Shown here piece after piece: positions 4,886-8,455 of a stretch of 8,455 nucleotides of DNA; position 1 is the stretch's first letter; every line of letters starts with the position of its first letter. The DNA lies in the NCBI RefSeq assembly GCF_027066465.1, contig NZ_JAMONU010000135.1, positions 1 to 8,455 on the forward strand, in the 5' to 3' direction. The translations under genes were made by a program, and so were the position numbers. Source of the stretch: Thermococcus sp. (GTDB lineage: Archaea > Methanobacteriota_B > Thermococci > Thermococcales > Thermococcaceae). Under the pieces are notes generated by a model. It saw only the letters and a program-made list of their open reading frames with translations. It did no database searches and had not been told where the DNA came from.

Positions 4886-6739
4886 CTAATTAATGGCCCC
4901 TATCAGCTCCAAGATTCTGAGAGCAAAATAAGTCTCCTGTAGTCCACCATAGTACTTTGCCCCCCTGTAAAACAGAAAACCCCCGTATTTGTACTTTAAT
5001 GAGTGAACAAAACTTATCAGACTCTGGACGTTATCTGGGCAGTGACCCATATAGACCAATGCCTCTACAGCCTCATAGGTATTGTAGAGGTCTGGATAAC
5101 CCCATCCCCCATCGTGCATTGTTCTCAAGAGATACTGAACTGTATCAGTGTCGTTGTAGTTGTACCCAAGGGCATGGAGGAGCATTACTGCATTTGTTGT
5201 CTGGTAGAGGGTTACTCCAGTTCCGTTCTCGATTCCAAACGTTCCATCACTGTTCTTCTTGGAGAGTATCTCCTTAATTAACCCCGACCTGGTACTTGGG
5301 TCAAGTTTAACTCCTATTGAGTTTCCAAGTTCTATTAGGGATATCCAGCCCGTATCCATTAGGATGTCTTGTCTCTTGTGGGTTAGATACCACTCCATAA
5401 GTCTGATGGTCTCGTTTCTTAAGTATCTCATGTCGTCTGGACTGAAGGTTAGGTTTAGCTCTTTGTAGGTGAGGTAGACGTAGTACAGAGGAGTTGGGTT
5501 GTTCTGATTGTATGGCCACCTGTTGCGAAGGGCATTCTCTAAGTATTTCTCCAATCTGGTTCTGTTAAGAGGCATTCCGATTTTCTTGGCAACGTAAACA
5601 GCCATGTATGTTCCTATTGGCCCGCAGGTATTTTGAACTGGAAAACCGAATCCTCCAAGGGGGCTCTCCCAGCTGTGTATGAAGCTTATCGTCTTTTTGT
5701 CGGGTTTTTTGCCGACCGCTACTATTGTTTTTACGGCATAATATGTCCCCTGGAACTCCCCGTAGTCCTTTCCGAAGAGGTTAAACCCTCCATCGGGTAA
5801 CTCCTGAGAAATAACGTAGTTGTAAATCTCATTGGAGACAGTGCTATTCAGTAGGTGGTACTCCCTAAGTAGTTGGGCTACGTGAGCTATGATAAAAAGC
5901 GGTGGCCGATAGCTTATTATTGTCTTTATGTGTCTGGAAAGGTTTTGTATGAACAAGATGTCTTGGTGGTATCCTTTTAATTTCGTATAGTTGACACCTA
6001 ATAATTTTAGGCACTTTGTATAATAGGGAAAGTTAAAGAGAAAGCTCATAAACTGGAGACCAACATATCCGTTTGGCACTGTCAGGTTTTCAAACTGACC
6101 GATGCAGTAATCCCTAGTTTTGTTGAGATTGCTTAAATTGTATCCAAGAACATGAAGGAGTTCAACAGCTTGAAGGGTAAAGTCCATGCCACTATAAATA
6201 AAAGAGCCGTTTTCCCGTTCTGTGCCCAGTATGAATCTTATAATCCTATTCGAATTTTCTGGTGAAGAATTCAGCATAGCCAGAGTCATAACACCATAAT
6301 AGACTATCCAAAATTTGGGAAAGACGTCGGCAGTATAATCACTTGTCGTGTTTTCAAAAAGATTTCCCTCATTCTCATGAAGCCATTTTATAGTCTGAAG
6401 TCTGTTGTGTGGGGTTTGATTAATACTCTTTAGTGCCGCTACAAAGTAATATGTTGAAACAATGTCCGGGGTTATTGTGTCATCAATTTCCGTAAAGCCC
6501 CCATCCGGGCATTCAGCGAGGTGCAGTCTTTTGGAGGTGTAGTTAATCCACTCTCGACCAAGAAACGTTGATAAATTCAACGGTTTTGGAATACATAACA
6601 AGCGATTTGTAGAACGATCCGGCTTAATCACTTGGTTCACACTTTGGTTTAAAGGGTGTGTAGGCGTTTTGAAATATACTCCGACTGCCAGAATGAATAT
6701 TATAAAAAAGGTAAAGCAGAGGGTTAAGGCCTTTCTCAC
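4886..6739 (-). CDS. Membrane-anchored extracellular protein of the terpenoid-cyclase/prenyltransferase alpha-toroid fold
   Basis: A 617-aa protein. Residues 5-23 form an uncleaved-looking membrane anchor or signal peptide. The rest is a series of helical repeats with the glycine motif that precedes each helix pair in squalene-cyclase/protein-prenyltransferase toroids: PDGGF (78), PDGGF (315), LGGFGF (361), DGTFGI (498), DGGWGY (543) and YGGFLF (585), each followed about ten residues later by a T-Y-x-A-[LV]-type helix. Eighteen N-x-[S/T] sequons are spread over the chain, so it is probably outside the cell and glycosylated. I chose the GTG at 6739: GAGGGTGAT lies six bases upstream and the frame begins 7 nt after the stop of the 247-aa secreted gene; an earlier start would overlap that gene. 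No prenyltransferase zinc site is evident, so catalysis is doubtful; this fold also binds proteins or polymers. Base composition is AT-richer than the ribosomal genes. Confidence 0.75.
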   Translation of the reverse strand: MRKALTLCFTFFIIFILAVGVYFKTPTHPLNQSVNQVIKPDRSTNRLLCIPKPLNLSTFLGREWINYTSKRLHLAECPDGGFTEIDDTITPDIVSTYYFVAALKSINQTPHNRLQTIKWLHENEGNLFENTTSDYTADVFPKFWIVYYGVMTLAMLNSSPENSNRIIRFILGTERENGSFIYSGMDFTLQAVELLHVLGYNLSNLNKTRDYCIGQFENLTVPNGYVGLQFMSFLFNFPYYTKCLKLLGVNYTKLKGYHQDILFIQNLSRHIKTIISYRPPLFIIAHVAQLLREYHLLNSTVSNEIYNYVISQELPDGGFNLFGKDYGEFQGTYYAVKTIVAVGKKPDKKTISFIHSWESPLGGFGFPVQNTCGPIGTYMAVYVAKKIGMPLNRTRLEKYLENALRNRWPYNQNNPTPLYYVYLTYKELNLTFSPDDMRYLRNETIRLMEWYLTHKRQDILMDTGWISLIELGNSIGVKLDPSTRSGLIKEILSKKNSDGTFGIENGTGVTLYQTTNAVMLLHALGYNYNDTDTVQYLLRTMHDGGWGYPDLYNTYEAVEALVYMGHCPDNVQSLISFVHSLKYKYGGFLFYRGAKYYGGLQETYFALRILELIGAIN

Positions 6740-6746
6740 CTTAGCA

Positions 6747-7490
6747 TCACCCTCTTTGCTTGTACACATTGGCACCTTCAATATACAGTGTGTTGTGACC
6801 CACTTCCCCAAAGTAAAACGCTCCCGTAGTGTGATCTGCTACACTATATACACCAAAGGTTGAGCTTGCTTGTATGTTGTCAAAGTCTACCCCGGCATAA
6901 TCCGTATTATGGAGGGTTACGCTATACTCTGCTCCCTCAGAGGTCGCTGAGAAACCTACTCCCGGTGGAACTGAAATATAAACAGAGCCACTGGCAGTAC
7001 CGAACCTCAAGTTAACGCTGAGAGTCAAATCTTCTGCAGGATAATCCTGGGACCACCAGTAGTCATATGGCTGTATCCAGCAGGCTGCTGAAGAATACCC
7101 ACCTACTGCAACTACTGAAAACTGGTCCTTCTCTATGGTTAAGTAGGCATATGCAGAAATATAAACGTCACCCTGATGGGGTATGCTGAATGCCTTTCTC
7201 TGTTCATAATCAGAGTTCGATCCAGTCCACTGACTTGATGTTTCTGGTGATAGCTTATGCTTTAAAGAGAAGTATCTGTTAACTGCCATGAAAACCTCTT
7301 TTCTATCAATCCCGGGAGTGCTAGGTATCTGTATCATGCCATTCCTTACAATCACCGGAATTTTCTGGCCGTTTACGTACACCGTGTATGTATTGACTTC
7401 ATGTTGTTTGGTGTAGCTGGTGGCGCTCACTCCTTGGAACATGGCCGCAACCAACAGCAGGGCCATAAACCATGCCATTTTCTGTCGCAT
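6747..7490 (-). CDS. Small secreted protein of unknown function (247 aa), first gene of a two-gene unit
   Basis: Not a family I recognise. Residues 1-23 are a signal peptide (MRQK, hydrophobic core, VSA) with likely cleavage before Thr24. The mature protein starts with short strands and an amphipathic helix, KEVFMAVNRYFSLK, then becomes Ser/Thr/Tyr/Gly-rich and apparently all-beta, as in surface adhesin-like or sandwich domains. One Cys lies in an aromatic patch, C-W-I-Q-P-Y-D-Y-W-W. No N-x-[S/T] sequon is present. The ATG at 7490 is three bases after a seven-G Shine-Dalgarno run. The start region matches the 386-aa gene at 715-1875 at DNA and protein level. The gene's final codons and stop (RG, TGA) form the ribosome binding site of the toroid gene, so the two are translationally coupled and probably act together at the cell surface. 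That partnership is inference. Confidence 0.75.
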   Translation of the reverse strand: MRQKMAWFMALLLVAAMFQGVSATSYTKQHEVNTYTVYVNGQKIPVIVRNGMIQIPSTPGIDRKEVFMAVNRYFSLKHKLSPETSSQWTGSNSDYEQRKAFSIPHQGDVYISAYAYLTIEKDQFSVVAVGGYSSAACWIQPYDYWWSQDYPAEDLTLSVNLRFGTASGSVYISVPPGVGFSATSEGAEYSVTLHNTDYAGVDFDNIQASSTFGVYSVADHTTGAFYFGEVGHNTLYIEGANVYKQRG

Positions 7491-7493
7491 TCG

Positions 7494-7509
7494 CCCCCCC
7501 AAAGGGTGG
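7494..7509 (-). promoter_or_regulatory. Shine-Dalgarno G-run folded into a C/G hairpin
   Basis: The minus strand reads CCACCC (7509-7504), TTT, then seven G (7500-7494), then CGA and ATG. CCACCC can pair with GGGGGG apart from one A-G mismatch over a three-base loop, covering the ribosome binding site. It matches the design at 1880-1894. Confidence 0.5.
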
Positions 7510-7511
7510 TC

Positions 7512-7534
7512 ACTTTGATGTAAGATTTCAAAGT
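7512..7534 (-). promoter_or_regulatory. Dyad ACTTTGA-N9-TCAAAGT at the promoter of the 247-aa gene
   Basis: Perfect 7-bp arms (7512-7518 and 7528-7534). The dyad starts inside the TATA region and ends near the expected transcription start, a typical repressor position in archaea. The arm is not the same sequence as that of the 386-aa gene dyad. Confidence 0.45.
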
Positions 7535-7540
7535 ATTTAA
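7531..7540 (-). promoter_or_regulatory. TATA box of the 247-aa secreted protein/toroid unit
   Basis: The minus strand reads TTAAATACTT after ACCGTAAAGA (BRE-like). The ATG is about 47 nt downstream, longer than for the housekeeping genes but close to the 386-aa secreted gene. Confidence 0.6.
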
Positions 7541-7559
7541 TCTTTACGGTTTGATTGTA

Positions 7560-7573
7560 TTGATGTACATCAA
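7560..7573. promoter_or_regulatory. 14-bp perfect palindrome upstream of the 247-aa gene promoter
   Basis: TTGATGTACATCAA, flanked by TGTAT (7556-7560) and ATACA (7576-7580) as imperfect outer arms. It lies about 20 bp upstream of the TATA element, beyond the BRE, where activators bind. TTGATGTA recurs at 7515-7522. It does not match the SurR or TrmB-type sites I know. Confidence 0.5.
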
Positions 7574-7595
7574 ATATACATTGTTTTAAATTTAC

Positions 7596-7612
7596 TTTTA
7601 AAAGTGTAAAAA
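7596..7612 (-). terminator. T-tract terminator after the PAPS-reductase-family gene
   Basis: The minus strand has TTTTT (7612-7608) eight bases after the stop codon and TTTT (7603-7600 region) shortly after, within an AT-rich stretch. A 12-bp palindrome, ACTTTTAAAAGT, is at 7594-7605. It fits archaeal termination. Confidence 0.45.
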
Positions 7613-7620
7613 TGTTTTAT

Positions 7621-8455
7621 CTAAAGCTGGCTCCCCTCCTTGGGGTTCTTAATCTTCAACAGCGGGCAGACCTCCATGCACTCCCTGCAGTGCGTACAGA
7701 GCTCGTAGTTTACCACTATCTTTTTGCTCCTTGGGTCTATGCTTAGGGCCCCTTCTGGACACTTGCCGACGCAGACGCCACAGCCAACGCACTCGTAGGC
7801 CCTCTTGACGAGGTGGTAGGCGCTGACCGCTTCCTTCTCGTCCGGGGCCTTTGCTTTCCTCGTCCCGGTAAAGAACTCGACCTCGCCAGCCCTTACCACA
7901 TCCCCTTCAACGCTCACCTCTCCGAGTATCGGTGCAACCTGCAGGAGGCGCTTTTTGTTGAGAACCGTGTTGAACTCCAGCTTGTAGCCCTCACTTGTCT
8001 CCTCAATTTTGACCTTAACCGGCTCCCAGGAGCGCTCCTCGGGAATATCAACGCCGAGCTTCCTAGCTATGGCCTTCTCACCTTTGCTAAGCTTCTTCCA
8101 GCGCCAGAAGCCGTAGGTAATCCACTCCTCCGGAAGACCGAAGCGCTTCCTCCAGTGCTCTAAAGATTTCCGCCACTTCTCCCAGAGCTCGGGCTTTTCC
8201 TTCTTGAGCCTCTCGAATTCTGCTAATGAAGCGCTCGGGCAGAGGAAACAGCCTATCCTGTCGAAACCCCTCTCGTAGAGCGGGTTGTAGGGAAGATTCC
8301 TGCTGAAGATGTAGAGCCACACCTCTATTGCGCGCCAGTGGAATATCGGCGACGCACCTATCTCGTTGGGCACCCACTCGTTCCTCCACACGCGGGGCTG
8401 CTTAAACCTCTTTATGCTCTCGTACTTCCTCTGACCGACGAACATGAGCACTCCT
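7621..8455 (-). CDS. PAPS-reductase-family protein with C-terminal 2x[4Fe-4S] ferredoxin domain, 3' part only
   Basis: The frame is open to the window edge, so the N-terminal part is missing. About 278 codons are visible. The first 140 residues match the C-terminal half of the PAPS-reductase/adenine-nucleotide alpha-hydrolase-type domain: VGQRKYES, RVWRNEWVPNEIGASPI, an HWRAIEVWLYI helix and the GCFLCPS cysteine pair. A middle alpha/beta region follows. The last 60 residues carry two clusters, CVGCGVCVGKCP and CTHCRECMEVCP, each a C-x2-C-x2-C-x3-C-P [4Fe-4S] site. Thermococcales have such long fusions annotated as phosphoadenosine phosphosulfate reductase; true sulfate-assimilation activity is uncertain because these organisms mostly use sulfur, and tRNA or other thiol chemistry is possible. 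It is a core-type gene, GC-richer than the accessory block downstream, with T tracts after its TAG stop. Confidence 0.85.
   Translation of the reverse strand, partial: GVLMFVGQRKYESIKRFKQPRVWRNEWVPNEIGASPIFHWRAIEVWLYIFSRNLPYNPLYERGFDRIGCFLCPSASLAEFERLKKEKPELWEKWRKSLEHWRKRFGLPEEWITYGFWRWKKLSKGEKAIARKLGVDIPEERSWEPVKVKIEETSEGYKLEFNTVLNKKRLLQVAPILGEVSVEGDVVRAGEVEFFTGTRKAKAPDEKEAVSAYHLVKRAYECVGCGVCVGKCPEGALSIDPRSKKIVVNYELCTHCRECMEVCPLLKIKNPKEGSQL

Noticed and set aside
4161..4889. Long open frame on the plus strand (242 codons), and similar ones at 174-665 and 7813-8163
   Set aside because: They are antisense to well-supported genes (zinc-finger, ndk, PAPS family), have no promoter or recognisable domain, and arise from the codon bias of the opposite strand.
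6740..6811. N-terminal extension of the toroid protein by 24 codons
   Set aside because: It overlaps the end of the 247-aa gene and lacks a good binding site, while the GTG at 6739 has GGTGAT six bases upstream and starts directly before the membrane segment.
7594..7605. 12-bp palindrome ACTTTTAAAAGT as an operator
   Set aside because: A pure AT-rich palindrome within a terminator-like stretch is expected by chance and lies far from the TATA element.
4886..7620. Insertion sequence or integrated element carrying the accessory genes
   Set aside because: No transposase, integrase, terminal inverted repeats or tRNA attachment site are visible. Flanks at 4886 and 7620 show no shared repeat.
7621..8455. 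True PAPS reductase in a sulfate-assimilation operon
   Set aside because: Only the 3' part is visible, no sulfate-activation genes are nearby, and the ferredoxin fusion is of the Thermococcales type whose substrate is unsettled, so only a family-level call is made.

Overview
The window looks like chromosomal DNA of a hyperthermophilic euryarchaeon of the order Thermococcales, probably Thermococcus. The reasons are the gene order rpl7ae, rps28e, rpl24e, ndk, infB; archaeal ribosomal proteins; GGTGA/GGAGG ribosome binding sites; archaeal TATA boxes a fixed short distance before start codons; and a PAPS-reductase-family/ferredoxin fusion typical of the group. All ten supported genes lie on the minus strand, so transcription runs from high to low coordinates. 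No tRNA, rRNA, CRISPR array or insertion sequence was seen.

Layout in transcription order. (1) 8455-7621: 3' part of a PAPS-reductase-family gene ending in a 2x[4Fe-4S] ferredoxin domain. (2) 7620-4886: an AT-richer accessory block. It has a promoter region full of dyads, a small secreted protein of unknown function (247 aa) and, 7 nt later, a 617-aa anchored extracellular protein of the terpenoid-cyclase/prenyltransferase alpha-toroid fold with 18 N-glycosylation sequons. (3) 4841-4218: HVO_0476-type zinc-finger protein. (4) 4117-2936: KaiC/RecA-like domain without a usable Walker A motif, fused to a V4R domain. (5) 2860-2003: ribosomal proteins L7Ae, S28e and L24e. (6) 1875-715: a second secreted protein of unknown function (386 aa), sitting inside the otherwise conserved translation cluster. 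(7) 647-123: nucleoside diphosphate kinase. (8) 48-1: the first 16 codons of infB (aIF5B).

The main story is the pair of secreted-protein genes at 1875-715 and 7490-6747. They share the TATA core, a dyad between TATA and the expected transcription start, a C-run/G-run hairpin that contains the Shine-Dalgarno sequence, an identical first four codons (MRQK) and a faint K-E-[IV]-x2-A-V-x2-[FY]-x-L-K motif in the mature protein. They look like distant members of one family carrying a common expression and export cassette. One has split the ribosomal/ndk cluster and is bracketed by near-identical purine-rich tracts. The other leads a translationally coupled pair with the toroid protein. I infer a cell-surface system, function unknown.

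The core genes also carry regulatory signals. The L7Ae leader is longer than its neighbours' and contains a small GA-rich hairpin that could be an L7Ae (kink-turn-like) autoregulatory site. A perfect 8-bp hairpin followed by a U-rich stretch spans the rpl7ae stop codon, just before a likely internal promoter for rps28e.
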